DNA of 64,000 bases from CADEED01 sp043747835 (GTDB lineage Bacteria > Pseudomonadota > Gammaproteobacteria > Steroidobacterales > Steroidobacteraceae). The stretch covers positions 1 to 64,000 of the forward strand of contig JAYTOK010000153.1 of the NCBI GenBank assembly GCA_043747835.1. Direction: 5' to 3'. The position numbers and the translations under genes were made by a program. Within the stretch, counting starts at the first letter, position 1, and each line of letters begins with the position of its first letter. The notes beneath the pieces are model-generated. The model was not told the origin of the DNA. It searched no databases and was given only the letters and a program-made list of their open reading frames with translations. Positions 52,512 to 63,647 of the stretch are shown here, one piece after another.

Positions 52512-53648
52512 TTACGTCGCCGGCGGATCTTCCTGGAACGGATCGATCGTCTGGATAGTGCCGTCTTCGTTGTACGTCAACTCGATCGGCTGCTTGATGT
52601 TGCGCAGATGCGTGTCGCCGTTCGAGACCTGGCTATCGTGATAGAACAAATACCACTTCCCGCCCACCTCGACGATCGAGTGGTGGTTAGTCCAGCCGAG
52701 CACCGGCTCGAGGATCCGGCCCTTGTAGGTGAACGGTCCGTACGGTGACTTCCCCATCGCATACGCGATGAAGTGCGTGTCGCCCGTCGAGTACGAGAAG
52801 TAGTAGTTGCCCTTGTACTTGTGCACCCACGACGCCTCGAAGAACCGGCGATCGTGATCGCTCGACAACAGCAGCTTGCCGTTCTCGTCGACGATCTTCA
52901 CGGCCTTCGGCTTCTCCGCGAACTCGACCATGCTCTTGTCGAGACGTCCGACGAACGGCAGCAACGCCGGCTGATCGTCCGCCGGCTGCGCATCGTCATC
53001 CGCCTTGTACTCGCCCGACTTCCACTTCTGCAACTGGCCGCCCCAGAGTCCGCCGAAGTACAGGTAGTACTTGCCGTCGGTGTCCTTGAACACCGCCGGG
53101 TCCATGCTGAAGCTGTTCTTGATCGCTTCCGGCTGCGCCTTGAACGGGCCGGCCGGGTTGTCACCGACGGCAACACCGATGCGGAACACATCCTGTTTGT
53201 CCTTCACCGGGAAGTAGAGGAAGTACTTGCCGTCCTTCTCCGCGGCATCCGGCGCCCACATCTGGCGACCCGCCCACGGCACATCCTTGATGTCGAGCGC
53301 GACGGGGTGAACCTTCACCGCGCCACCGATGCCGTCGATCTCGATCGGCTGGTAATCGCGCATCGCGAAGTGGCTGCCGAGATCGTCCTGCGGGATGCCC
53401 GCGTCGATGTCGTGCGACCCGTAGACCCAGATCTTGCCGTTGAAGACGTGCGCCGACGGGTCGGCGGTGAAGATCTCGGAGACCAGTGGCTGAGTCAGGA
53501 ATTTGGCCGGGTCGATGGTCTTCGGAGCCTCAGGCTTCGGCGCCTCGACGACCGGTGGCGGTGGCAGCTCCTCTTTCTTCGCACATCCGGCAAGAAATGA
53601 GGTTGACGCGGCAATACTCGTGATTGCCACGAAGAATGATCGTTGCAT
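52512..53648 (-). CDS. Glycoside hydrolase family 43-like lipoprotein
   Basis: 378 residues. Lipoprotein signal with STSFLAGC lipobox, Pro/Glu spacer, then a five-bladed propeller: EIFTADPSAHVFNGKIWVYGSHD carries the likely catalytic base, QMWAPDAAEKDGKYFLYFP and SFSMDPAVFKDTDGKYYLYFGG are blade strands, and FFEASWVHKYKGNYYFSYS holds the probable catalytic Glu. GWTNHHSIVEVGGKWYLFYHDS is the conserved metal-site His segment. Likely an arabinofuranosidase or xylosidase. Confidence 0.88.
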   Translation of the reverse strand: MQRSFFVAITSIAASTSFLAGCAKKEELPPPPVVEAPKPEAPKTIDPAKFLTQPLVSEIFTADPSAHVFNGKIWVYGSHDIDAGIPQDDLGSHFAMRDYQPIEIDGIGGAVKVHPVALDIKDVPWAGRQMWAPDAAEKDGKYFLYFPVKDKQDVFRIGVAVGDNPAGPFKAQPEAIKNSFSMDPAVFKDTDGKYYLYFGGLWGGQLQKWKSGEYKADDDAQPADDQPALLPFVGRLDKSMVEFAEKPKAVKIVDENGKLLLSSDHDRRFFEASWVHKYKGNYYFSYSTGDTHFIAYAMGKSPYGPFTYKGRILEPVLGWTNHHSIVEVGGKWYLFYHDSQVSNGDTHLRNIKQPIELTYNEDGTIQTIDPFQEDPPAT

Positions 53649-53716
53649 GGTTCGCGCTCTCTTGTGTTTAGGAAGGTCCGCGCACGGAAAATACCACGCC
53701 CGTCCGGACCCTCGCA

Positions 53717-54379
53717 TCAGGCGCCCGGAAACACCGCGAGCACGAGGTTGGCGGGCCGCGGTACGGGCGCATACGTCCCGCTCTGCGCCGGCTGGCGCAC
53801 CCACAAGAACCCCGCCTCTTTCGCATCGATCGCGAACGTGAGGCTGCGTCCCTCGTAGACGATGTCGCCACGGATGCGCGCCGGACGATCGACGTAGACG
53901 AGCATGAGCTTGTCGCCGCTCGCCGTGTCTAACCACTCGGCGACGCCGAGCGGCTGGATCCCGTCCTTCTGCACCACGAACGGCAACACGCGCGCGACGC
54001 GCGCCTCTTTCGGCTCGATCTCCATCCACTTCTGCGAGAACTTCGTGGGCTCCAACACCTTTCCGAGTCGCAGATGCTTGAGGTTGAGATTGAGCGTGAA
54101 GCTCATGTCCGGCTGCAGCTCGACCGGCGCCATCTCCCCGGCATTGGGCGAACCGTAGATATCGCCCACGACATACGGCACCCAGAGACGAATCGGTTGT
54201 TTGGGCACGGGCTGCGTCTTGCCGTCCGCCGCCATGAAGACGACGTGCGAGCGGACGATCCAGTCCGGATTCGGTGGTTCCACGTCGTCGCTCGGCTTCG
54301 AACAGCCCGACAGCACCCACATCAGGCCCGACAAAGCGGCCGATGCCCCTATCCATCCCCCAACGGCGCGTGCGTTCAT
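53717..54379 (-). CDS. Hypothetical lipoprotein
   Basis: 220 residues with signal peptide and a lipobox (MWVLSGC). The mature part is beta-rich, with PIRLWVPYVVGDIYGSPNAGEM and LNLNLKHLRLGKVLEPTKF. No family recognised. Lies 68 bases before the GH43 gene on the same strand and divergent from the MAPEG gene. Confidence 0.7.
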   Translation of the reverse strand: MNARAVGGWIGASAALSGLMWVLSGCSKPSDDVEPPNPDWIVRSHVVFMAADGKTQPVPKQPIRLWVPYVVGDIYGSPNAGEMAPVELQPDMSFTLNLNLKHLRLGKVLEPTKFSQKWMEIEPKEARVARVLPFVVQKDGIQPLGVAEWLDTASGDKLMLVYVDRPARIRGDIVYEGRSLTFAIDAKEAGFLWVRQPAQSGTYAPVPRPANLVLAVFPGA

Positions 54380-54474
54380 GCACTGGCGATTCTACGGACA
54401 CGAACCGGTTTGGTCTCGATCCGCTATATTTTTGCGACGCAGTTAGAACCCCTCGCCTTCCCCGGAGCTCCCCT

Positions 54475-54876
54475 ATGGTCCTCGTCATCCTGCTCGTGCT
54501 TGCCCTGTTCGTCATCCAGACGCTGATTCCGGGCCGGTTTCGCGAGGCGCCCGCTCCCGACGCGCAAAACAAGCTCGCGGAAAATCTGGGGCCGCGCGAT
54601 CTCGTCCGGCCGCTGTCCGTGACCGGTCAACGCGCCGCGCGCGCCCTAGCAAACATGCATGAGGCCATGCCCGTGTTCCTCGGCCTCGCGTTGATGAACC
54701 TCATCGTGGCGCCGCAGGCGAGCCTGGCCCTGACGGGTGCGTGGGTTTTCCTGATCGCGCGGGTGCTGTATGTGCCGCTCTATCTGGGCGGCGTGCCCGC
54801 GGTGCGGACGCTGGCCTGGGTGGCGAGCTGGGTCGGGTTGATCCTGATGCTAGGTCCGCTACTGGACCGCATCTAG
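54475..54876 (+). CDS. MAPEG family membrane protein
   Basis: 133 residues, four TM segments; GGAG lies just upstream of the ATG. RAARALANMHEAMPVFLGLAL matches the MAPEG motif R-A-x-x-N-x-x-E-x-x-P and RVLYVPLYLGGVPAVRTLAW the later one. The family includes glutathione-dependent enzymes, but bacterial members like this are mostly uncharacterised. Confidence 0.85.
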   Translation: MVLVILLVLALFVIQTLIPGRFREAPAPDAQNKLAENLGPRDLVRPLSVTGQRAARALANMHEAMPVFLGLALMNLIVAPQASLALTGAWVFLIARVLYVPLYLGGVPAVRTLAWVASWVGLILMLGPLLDRI

Positions 54877-54898
54877 CGATCCAAACGCGATCAAGTAC

Positions 54899-54917
54899 GG
54901 CGCCCCTTGAGGGCGCC
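54899..54917 (+). terminator. Putative terminator after MAPEG gene
   Basis: GGCGCCC (54899-54905) pairs with GGGCGCC (54911-54917) around CTTGA, followed by GGTTTCC. Only a short T-run, so moderate support. Confidence 0.45.
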
Positions 54918-54989
54918 GGTTTCCGACATAGGGCGCGAGCCCCTGAAAACAGCCGTCTGTGAGTTGCTCAGAAGGCCAACAACCTCACC

Positions 54990-55403
54990 TCAAGTCTTCT
55001 CGCTCGAGGCGGTTTCGCCCTTCTTCATCTGCTCGCGCAGCAGCTTCCGGTCTGCCTTCATCTGCTTCGTATCCAGCGGGCGGATCTCGTTGATCAGACA
55101 ACGATCGCGGCCCACGAGCACTTTCTCGAACTTGTCGACCGTGTTCGCCGTCGACGTGATCGCAATGGCATTCGCGAACTGCAGATCCGGGCAGTAACCC
55201 GTGATCTTCAGAAGATAGGCCTTGTTGAAGCCCGACCAGACGACGAGCTGATCGCGGGAAATCGCATTCCAGCCGTCGAAGTTGCCCAGATAGAACGACT
55301 TGACCGGCTCACCCGCGTATTCCACGTAGTTGAGTTTGGGACCGGTCGCGCATCCCGCGACCGACACCGCGACGAGCGCGGAAACGAACAATGACTTCTT
55401 CAT
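54990..55403 (-). CDS. DUF6491-like lipoprotein
   Basis: 137 residues; start MKKSLF with lipobox VSVAGC. The pattern DQLVVWSGFNKAYLLKITGYCPDLQFANAIAITS ... DRCLINEIRPLD matches DUF6491-type proteins, with two conserved Cys. C-terminus charged (QMKADRKLLREQMKKGE). Function unknown. Follows the RND transporter. Confidence 0.75.
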   Translation of the reverse strand: MKKSLFVSALVAVSVAGCATGPKLNYVEYAGEPVKSFYLGNFDGWNAISRDQLVVWSGFNKAYLLKITGYCPDLQFANAIAITSTANTVDKFEKVLVGRDRCLINEIRPLDTKQMKADRKLLREQMKKGETASSEKT

Positions 55404-55465
55404 AAACACCTCTTGCGAAATTCGACTCACCTGACGTGAGTCGAGTTCAACCCGTTCCGGGTTCC

Positions 55466-58400
55466 TCAAGAATGGTTCATCGGCCGTTCAGCTTTGGACT
55501 CCAAAGCGCCATCTTCGATAGAAAAAGAGTCGCCGGCCATGCGCCGGATGACGACGTAGAACACTGGCGCCAGCAGAACACCCAGGACCGCCGCGGTCAA
55601 CATGCCACCCGCGACTCCCGTGCCGATGGCCCGCCGCGCGTTGGCGCCGGCGCCCGTTGCCACGACCAGCGGGATCACGCCGAGGATGAACGCGAACGAC
55701 GTCATCAGGATCGGGCGCAATCGCAGCCGCGCCGCCTCGACGACCGACAGGTACAGGGTCTTGCCCTCTTTCTGTGCCTCGAGCGCGAACTCGACGATCA
55801 GGATCGCGTTCTTGGCGGCAAGACCGATGATCGTGATGATGCCGACCTTGAAGAACACGTCGTTCGGCAGCCCCGAGATCCAAGCGGCGAGGATCGACCC
55901 GATGAGGCCGACCGGAACTACGAGCATGACGGCAAGCGGCGTGGCCCAGCTCTCGTACAGCGCGGCGAGACAGAGAAAGACGACGAGGAACGACAGGCCA
56001 AACAACAGAGGCGCCTCGGCGCCCGCGAGCTGCTCCTGGAAGGATTGCGTCGCCCACGCGAAACCGAAGTCCTTCGGCAACTTCTCGTTCGTGATGCGCG
56101 CCATCTCGTTCATCGCTTCACCCGAGCTGAAGCCGGGCGCGGCGCCGCCATTGATGTTCACGGCGGCATAGCCGTTGTAACGCGCGATGCTGGGCGGACC
56201 GACCTGCCACGTCCCGCGCAGCACCGACGACAGGGGCACCATGTTGTCGCCGACGTCGTCGCCGGGGATGGCGAACGCGTTGGTCGTGCTGTCCGTGCCG
56301 GCCGGTAGATAGAACCGGCTGAACGCATCCTCGTTCATGCGGAACGGCGCGTCGGCCTGCATCATCACGCGCAGGACGCGGCCTTCGTAGAAGAAGTCGT
56401 TCACGTACACCGGCGCGAGCATGAGCTGCACAGTGTTGTAGACGTCGGTGACCGAAAGACCCATCGCCTGCGCCTGCGCGCGGTCGAGTTTCAATTTGAG
56501 CTGCGGCCCCGGCGCCTGCTCGCTCGGGCGAACCTGCGTGAGCACCTTGCTCTGCCCGGCTTCCTGCAGGAGCTGGCCCATGGCGCCGTACAGCGCGCCG
56601 CGGCCCACGCCGGTCCGATCCTCGAGCCAGAAGTCGAAACCGCCGAATGCGCCGAGACCGCGGATCGTCGGCAGGTTGAGGAAGAAGGAGAATCCATCGC
56701 GTTGCGCGCCATTCACCGCGCCGATCGCCCACCCCGCGAACTCGGAGGCCGTCGCGTCGCGATCGCCCCAATCCTTGAGCCGGATGAAAAAGAGCCCCAA
56801 GTTCTCGCCGACGCCCACGAAGCTGAACCCGGACACGGCAAACACGCCGTCGACGGCCGGGTGCGTACGAAGCTGCTCGCTGACCCTCGCCATATATTCC
56901 TGCGTGCGAGGCATCGTCGCACCGGGCGGCAACTGCACGAGGCCGAGCGCGAAGCCCTGGTCTTCGTCGGGCACGAAGCTGCTCGGCACGCGCCAGAACA
57001 ACACCGCGCCGCCTAGCAACAGCACGACGAAGCCGGCGAACCAGAAACGCTGGTGACGCAATGAGAATTTCACGGTGCGCAGATACGTCGCCTGCGTCCG
57101 GTCGTACCCGTGGTTGAACCAGCGGAAAATCCGGTTCTCTTTCATGTGCTCGGGACGCAGCAGCGTGGCGCACAGCGCGGGCGTAAGCGACAGCGCGAGG
57201 AACGCGGAGAACGCCATCGACACGGCGATCGTCACGCCGAACTGGCGATAGATCACGCCCGTCGAACCCGACATCAGCGCGCTGGGCACGAACACGGCCG
57301 CGAGCACGATGGAGATCGCGATGATCGGGTTCGTGATCTGGTCCATCGCCTTGCGCGTCGCGTCGCGCGGGCCGAGATGCTCTTCGCGCATGATGCGTTC
57401 GACGGATTCGATGACGACGATGGCGTCGTCGACCACGATGCCGATCGCGAGCACCATGCCGAACAGCGTGAGCTGATTGATCGAGAAGTCGAAGAAGTAC
57501 ATGCCGATCATCGCGCCCATGAGCGCGACGGGGACGACGAGCGTCGGGATGATCGTGGCGCGGAAGCTCTGCAGGAACACGAGCATCACGATGAACACGA
57601 GCACGATCGCGATGCACAGCGTGATGATCACTTCCTCGATCGCGGTCAGGATGAACTTCGTCGAGTCGAACGGCACGAACCACTCGACGCCGACCGGCAG
57701 GCTCGCCGCGAGTTCGTCCATGCGCGTCTTGACCGCGTCCGCGACTTCGAGCGCGTTGGCACCGGGTTGCAGCAACACGCCGAACCCCGCGACCGGTTGA
57801 CCGTTGAAGCGGGCTTCCGACGCATAGCTGCTCGGCGCGAGCTCGATTTTCGCAACGTCGCGCAGACGGACGCTGGTGCCGTTGGGCGCGGTGCGCAGGA
57901 TGACGTTGGCGAACTCGTCGACGGACGTGAAGCGGCCTTCGGCCGTCACGTGCGCCGTGATTTGCTGGCCCTCGACCGCGGGGCGCGCGCCGAGCGAACC
58001 TGTCGCGAACTGTACGTTCTGACCGCGGATGCGCGACAAGACGTCCGCCGCGGAAATCCGGAAGTTGCGCAGCGCGTCCGGGTTGAGCCAGATGCGCATC
58101 GCGTACGGCGCGCCGAACTGGCGGATGCCGCCGACGCCGCGAATGCGCTGGATGCTGTCGAGCAACTGCGCGGAGACGATGTTCTGCAGCTCGGGGGACG
58201 AGACGCTGTTGTCGGGCGAACGAATCGACACCGCCATCAGGAAGTCCGAGTTCTGCTTCGCGACGACGAGGCCTTGCTGGATGACTTCCTGCGGCAGGCG
58301 CGGCGTGGCGAGCGCGACCTTGTTCTGCGTCTGCACGACCGCGACATCGGGATCCGTGCCGGTTTCGAACGTCAGCGTGATCGACGCGGCGCCGTCCGAG

Positions 58401-58648
58401 CTCGAGGACGAGGTGAAATACAGGACGTTGTCGATGCCGGTGAGCTGCTGCTCGATGACCTGCGTCACCGCGCGCTCGATCGCATCCGCGTCCGCGCCCG
58501 GATACGACGCGCTGATCGCGACCTGCGGCGGGGCGATGTCGGGGTAGGCGCCGGTGGGCAGCCGGAACACCGCGAAGCCGCCGGAGATGGTGATCAGGAT
58601 CGCGATGACCCAGGCGAAGACCGGGCGGTCGATGAAGAAATGGGACAT
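55466..58648 (-). CDS. RND multidrug efflux transporter (HAE1, AcrB/MexB-like)
   Basis: 1060-residue inner-membrane proton/drug antiporter. Starts MSHFFIDRPVFAWVIAI as in AcrB. TM4 has GIVVDDAIVVIESVERIM with the paired Asp of the proton relay; two large periplasmic loops and 12 TM segments are present. ANARRAIGTGVAGGMLTA is the conserved TM11-12 region. Encoded 24 bases after its adaptor. No outer-membrane factor gene follows. Confidence 0.96.
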   Translation of the reverse strand: MSHFFIDRPVFAWVIAILITISGGFAVFRLPTGAYPDIAPPQVAISASYPGADADAIERAVTQVIEQQLTGIDNVLYFTSSSSSDGAASITLTFETGTDPDVAVVQTQNKVALATPRLPQEVIQQGLVVAKQNSDFLMAVSIRSPDNSVSSPELQNIVSAQLLDSIQRIRGVGGIRQFGAPYAMRIWLNPDALRNFRISAADVLSRIRGQNVQFATGSLGARPAVEGQQITAHVTAEGRFTSVDEFANVILRTAPNGTSVRLRDVAKIELAPSSYASEARFNGQPVAGFGVLLQPGANALEVADAVKTRMDELAASLPVGVEWFVPFDSTKFILTAIEEVIITLCIAIVLVFIVMLVFLQSFRATIIPTLVVPVALMGAMIGMYFFDFSINQLTLFGMVLAIGIVVDDAIVVIESVERIMREEHLGPRDATRKAMDQITNPIIAISIVLAAVFVPSALMSGSTGVIYRQFGVTIAVSMAFSAFLALSLTPALCATLLRPEHMKENRIFRWFNHGYDRTQATYLRTVKFSLRHQRFWFAGFVVLLLGGAVLFWRVPSSFVPDEDQGFALGLVQLPPGATMPRTQEYMARVSEQLRTHPAVDGVFAVSGFSFVGVGENLGLFFIRLKDWGDRDATASEFAGWAIGAVNGAQRDGFSFFLNLPTIRGLGAFGGFDFWLEDRTGVGRGALYGAMGQLLQEAGQSKVLTQVRPSEQAPGPQLKLKLDRAQAQAMGLSVTDVYNTVQLMLAPVYVNDFFYEGRVLRVMMQADAPFRMNEDAFSRFYLPAGTDSTTNAFAIPGDDVGDNMVPLSSVLRGTWQVGPPSIARYNGYAAVNINGGAAPGFSSGEAMNEMARITNEKLPKDFGFAWATQSFQEQLAGAEAPLLFGLSFLVVFLCLAALYESWATPLAVMLVVPVGLIGSILAAWISGLPNDVFFKVGIITIIGLAAKNAILIVEFALEAQKEGKTLYLSVVEAARLRLRPILMTSFAFILGVIPLVVATGAGANARRAIGTGVAGGMLTAAVLGVLLAPVFYVVIRRMAGDSFSIEDGALESKAERPMNHS

Positions 58649-58672
58649 GGGGGACCCTGGTCTGTACGGGTA

Positions 58673-59899
58673 CTAACTACCGGAGGATTGCTGTGCCGCG
58701 GGAGCCGGGGCCGCCGCCGGAGCCGCGCTCGCAGGCGCCGCACTTGCTGGCGCCGATTCGGCGGGCATCGCCTTGACCACGGCGCCCGGCTGCGCTCGCT
58801 GGATGCCGGATACCACTACCTGGTCGCCGTCCTTGAGCCCGCTCGCGATCACCCAGTCGTTGCCGTCGGTGCCGACCGTGTCGACGCGGTTCTGCGCGAC
58901 TTTGCCTTCGCCGTCGACGACGAGGACGTAAGGTCCCTGCCCGTCGCGCTGCACCGCGAGCTGCGGCACGCGGAAACCCTTGTTCAAAGTGCCAGCCATG
59001 AGCCGGACCGTCACGAACATGCCGGGCAGCAACGCATGATCGGGGTTCGGAACGATGCCGCGAAACGCGACCGCGCCCGTCACCGGGTTCACGGTGTAGT
59101 CGGAGAAGTCGAGCCGGCCAACGTTCGGATAAACGCTGCCGTCCGGCAGCACGATGCGCAACTCCGCCTGTTTGCCTTCGGCAACGGTCACGGCGCCCGA
59201 CGCCTGCGCACGCATCAGCCGCTCGAAGTCAGCCGCCGGCTGGTCGAAGAACACGAACAGATAGTCGACCTGCTCGACCGTCGTCAGCAGCGTCGCGTCG
59301 CCCTGCCCGACCAGCGTGCCTTCGAGCACGCGCATGCGCCCGGCGCGTCCCGAAATAGGCGCGGTGACGTTCGCATAGCTCAGGTTGATGCGGGCCGACT
59401 GCAATTGCGCGCGCGCCGACGATACTTGCGCGGCGGTCGTGCGCTCGAGCGCTTCGGCGTCGTCGAGCTGCATGCGCGAGACGAGACTTTGTTTGGAGAG
59501 TTCGCGATTGCGGTTCGCGGCGACACCTGCGTTCTTCGCCGACGCTTCCGCCTGCTCGAGGTTCGCGGCGGCCTGCGCGTACGCCGCGCGGAACGGCGCC
59601 GGATCGATCTGGATGAGCGGGTCGCCTTCCTTGACGTCGCTGCCTTCCTTGAAGAGCCGCTTCTGCACGACGCCCGCGACGCGCGCGCGCACGTCGGACG
59701 CGCGCGTCGGCGCGAGACGCGCGGACGCTTCACGCACGAGCGGCACGGGTTGCGGGCGGACGACGATCACACCGACGTCGGGCGGCGGCGGCGCCTGCGG
59801 TGCGGCCTGCTTTCCACAAGCGGCGAGCAATGCCATTGCCGCAGCCGCGGCTAACAACTGAGCTCTGGGCTGAACTCTCGGCTGAATTCTGGAGTGCAT
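58673..59899 (-). CDS. RND efflux periplasmic adaptor (AcrA/MexA-like)
   Basis: 408-residue lipoprotein (lipobox LLAAC near 25-29). Lipoyl half-motifs (ARVAGVVQKRLFKEGSDVKEGDPLIQIDP), alpha hairpin, and second lipoyl half (SYANVTAPISGRAGRMRVLEGTLVG) are clear, with beta-barrel FFDQPAADFERLM and membrane-proximal domain after. The C-terminal tail is Ala/Pro/Ser-rich. Links transporter 55466-58648 to an outer-membrane channel encoded elsewhere. Confidence 0.95.
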   Translation of the reverse strand: MHSRIQPRVQPRAQLLAAAAAMALLAACGKQAAPQAPPPPDVGVIVVRPQPVPLVREASARLAPTRASDVRARVAGVVQKRLFKEGSDVKEGDPLIQIDPAPFRAAYAQAAANLEQAEASAKNAGVAANRNRELSKQSLVSRMQLDDAEALERTTAAQVSSARAQLQSARINLSYANVTAPISGRAGRMRVLEGTLVGQGDATLLTTVEQVDYLFVFFDQPAADFERLMRAQASGAVTVAEGKQAELRIVLPDGSVYPNVGRLDFSDYTVNPVTGAVAFRGIVPNPDHALLPGMFVTVRLMAGTLNKGFRVPQLAVQRDGQGPYVLVVDGEGKVAQNRVDTVGTDGNDWVIASGLKDGDQVVVSGIQRAQPGAVVKAMPAESAPASAAPASAAPAAAPAPAAQQSSGS

Positions 59900-59971
59900 T
59901 ATTTTCTTGGGCTGACGGGGGTTGACGGACCGTCGGCGGAGTGCGCGTAGTCTACGCGAGTGATAACGCTT

Positions 59972-60643
59972 TCACGACTTGAACAGGCGTGTGTATTGCG
60001 TTTCGTGCCGGCCACTCGCGACCGCACTCAGACTCGTCGAAACCCCGATATCGGAATCCATTACGTCGCGTGCATTCGACGCGTGCACGACGAGCTGCGC
60101 GCTCAAAGCATGCAAGATCCGCTGACCCGCGCTTTGCCCCAGCGGCACCAGTTTCACCGCGGCTAACACCTGGTTTTCGGTCCACGCCCACGCATATGCC
60201 TGCAGCGCGGCGAGCGAGTCGATTCGCCAGCGCGCGCAGGCGAGCGCAAACGCCGTCGCATGAGAGACGCCGTGAGTGTTGAGCGCGCCAACCGGAAAGA
60301 GTTCCGTCGTGATGTCGAATTCCGCAAGGACCCGCAGCATCGCCCCACCCAGGTGCCGATCCTCGAGCCTGAGCTCGTGCGTTTCGCGGCAGGCGATGAG
60401 GAAGGCATTCCATTCGCGGATCGCTGCACCATCGTCGCGCTTCCAGGCCGCGTGCAGACGATGCAAGACCGGCAGGTCCAGCGTCGCGAGCGAGCCCGCC
60501 GCGATGCCGCCTATCCACTCGCACGCGGTGTGCTCGTCGGTGACCCAGCCCGCGTCGACGGCGTACTCGAGTCCCTGCGAGAAATGGAAGGAACCGATCG
60601 GCAATGCGGGGCTCGACAGATGCAGCAGTCGCAGGAGCTGCAT
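59972..60643 (-). CDS. ureF: Urease accessory protein UreF
   Basis: 223 residues. The start MQLLRLLHLSSPALPIGSFHFSQGLEYAVDAGWV is the family signature; a GTG at 60688 would add 15 residues. LVPLGQSAGQRIL is the conserved C-terminal segment that contacts UreG and UreD. It is the last urease gene here; ureG, which normally follows, is absent. Confidence 0.93.
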   Translation of the reverse strand: MQLLRLLHLSSPALPIGSFHFSQGLEYAVDAGWVTDEHTACEWIGGIAAGSLATLDLPVLHRLHAAWKRDDGAAIREWNAFLIACRETHELRLEDRHLGGAMLRVLAEFDITTELFPVGALNTHGVSHATAFALACARWRIDSLAALQAYAWAWTENQVLAAVKLVPLGQSAGQRILHALSAQLVVHASNARDVMDSDIGVSTSLSAVASGRHETQYTRLFKS

Positions 60644-60701
60644 CGAAGAATCGCCCGCCGCCGCGTCAGCGAACGCTGACGCGCGCACCGCCGTGGCCGG
60701 G

Positions 60702-61175
60702 TCAGTTGTGATGGGGATGCGCGTGCGTGTGCGCGGTGTGCGCGGAGACATAGGCGCCCCCTTCCGGCTCGAACGGCGCACTGCCGACGTGCACGCTCAG
60801 ACCGAATCCCTCGAGCATGTCGTCGAGCACGTGATCGTGCTGGTAACGCAGCCAGCCAGGTCCGATCTGCAGCGGCACGTGCCGATTGCCGAGGTGGTAG
60901 CTCGCGCGCGCGAGCATGAGCGCGTCATCGGTGTGCACGGTGGAAACGAGTTCCGGCGCGGCTTCCACTTCGACGACACGGCCGTCGTCCGCGAGCAGCA
61001 GATCGCCATGCCGCAGCACGGAGCCGCGCTCGAGGAAGAGTCCGGCCTCCTCACCGTTGTCCAACAACACGCGCGATCGGCTCTTCGCGCGATCGCCGAA
61101 GGGCAGCACGAGGCGGCGCTCGGCGGCGCGCGGGTGGTCGGTGGTTCGGTCGAGCTTGAGGTTGATTTTCAACAT
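60702..61175 (-). CDS. ureE: Urease accessory protein UreE (nickel carrier)
   Basis: 157 residues. GDLLLADDGRVVEVEAAPE and ALMLARASYHLGNRHVPLQIGPGWLRYQHDHVLDDML contain the conserved His of the dimer nickel site, and the C-terminus is His-rich (HTAHTHAHPHHN). The start at 61175 is followed upstream by a REP pair only 11 bases away, leaving little room for a Shine-Dalgarno. Confidence 0.95.
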   Translation of the reverse strand: MLKINLKLDRTTDHPRAAERRLVLPFGDRAKSRSRVLLDNGEEAGLFLERGSVLRHGDLLLADDGRVVEVEAAPELVSTVHTDDALMLARASYHLGNRHVPLQIGPGWLRYQHDHVLDDMLEGFGLSVHVGSAPFEPEGGAYVSAHTAHTHAHPHHN

Positions 61176-61186
61176 ATTTTGAAGAT

Positions 61187-61310
61187 AGGGGACTGGCTCC
61201 ATTTCGGCCTTGCGAAATGGTGCCTGTCCCCCTTCCGACCCAACGGTAAATGGCCTCGTAAGAATGAGGGGACAGGCACCGATTCGCAAAGCCGAATCGG
61301 AGCCAGTCCC

Positions 61311-61312
<2 letters not shown>
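61187..61312. repeat. REPIN-like repeat pair between ureC and ureE, GGGGACTGGCTCC family
   Basis: AGGGGACTGGCTCC (61187-61200) and GGAGCCAGTCCCCT (61299-61312) are inverted ends; inside them GGTGCCTGTCCCC at 61219-61231 and its inverse (61268-61280) form a second pair, each half being itself a hairpin. The right end overlaps the ureC stop codon (TAG, 61311-61313). Confidence 0.85.
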
Positions 61313-63013
<1,701 letters not shown>

Positions 63014-63014
<1 letters not shown>

Positions 63015-63319
63015 CAGAGCATGCCCATGATCTGCGCGTCGAAGCCGTAGACGATGCGTGAACCCGCGTAGGCGACGAGTTCGACTTCGCGCTCCTGGCC
63101 GGGTTCGAAGCGCACGGCGGTCCCGGCGGCGATGTTGAGACGAAAGCCGCGCGCGGCGGCGCGGTCGAAGCGCAACGCCTTGTTGGTCTCGAAGAAGTGG
63201 TAGTGAGAGCCGACCTGGATCGGCCGATCGCCGGTGTTGGCGACTATCACCTTGACGGTCTCGCGGCCGACGTTGATGTCGATGTGGCCGTCGTCGATCA
63301 GGAGTTCCCCCGGGATCAT
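63014..63319 (-). CDS. ureB: Urease beta subunit UreB
   Basis: 101 residues, family length. MIPGELLIDDGHIDINVGRET, VGSHYHFFETNKALRFDR and the C-terminal GSRIVYGFDAQIMG are the family segments. Lies 13 bases after ureA. Confidence 0.97.
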
Positions 63320-63332
63320 GGTCTAACTCTCT

Positions 63333-63635
63333 TCAGGGAATGGGGTGATGAACGGTCACGAGCTTCGTGCCGTCGGGAAAGGTCGCTTCGACCTGCACTT
63401 CCGGGATCAGCTCGGGCACGCCATCCATGACGTCCGCGCGACTCAGGATCGTGGCACCGAAGCCCATCAGCTCGGAAACCGCGCGGCCGTCACGGGCGCC
63501 TTCGAGAATGGCGGCGGAGATCAGCGCGACGGCTTCCGGATAGTTGAGCTTGAGGCCGCGTGCCTTGCGGCGTTCGGCGACCAGTGCGGCCGTGAACAGC
63601 AGTAGCTTGTCTTTCTCGCGCGGCGTCAGTTCCAT
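63333..63635 (-). CDS. ureA: Urease gamma subunit UreA
   Basis: 100 residues, full length. MELTPREKDKLLLFTAALVAERRKARGLKLNYPEAVA and the C-terminal EVQVEATFPDGTKLVTVHHPI are diagnostic. Separate from ureB, as in most bacteria with three structural genes. Confidence 0.98.
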   Translation of the reverse strand: MELTPREKDKLLLFTAALVAERRKARGLKLNYPEAVALISAAILEGARDGRAVSELMGFGATILSRADVMDGVPELIPEVQVEATFPDGTKLVTVHHPIP

Positions 63636-63647
63636 GACCGTTCCATT

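Noticed and set aside
57110..59854. Plus-strand frame of 914 codons over the RND pump genes
   Set aside because: Antisense to acrA/acrB-like genes; extreme Arg/Asp/His composition and no recognisable domain.
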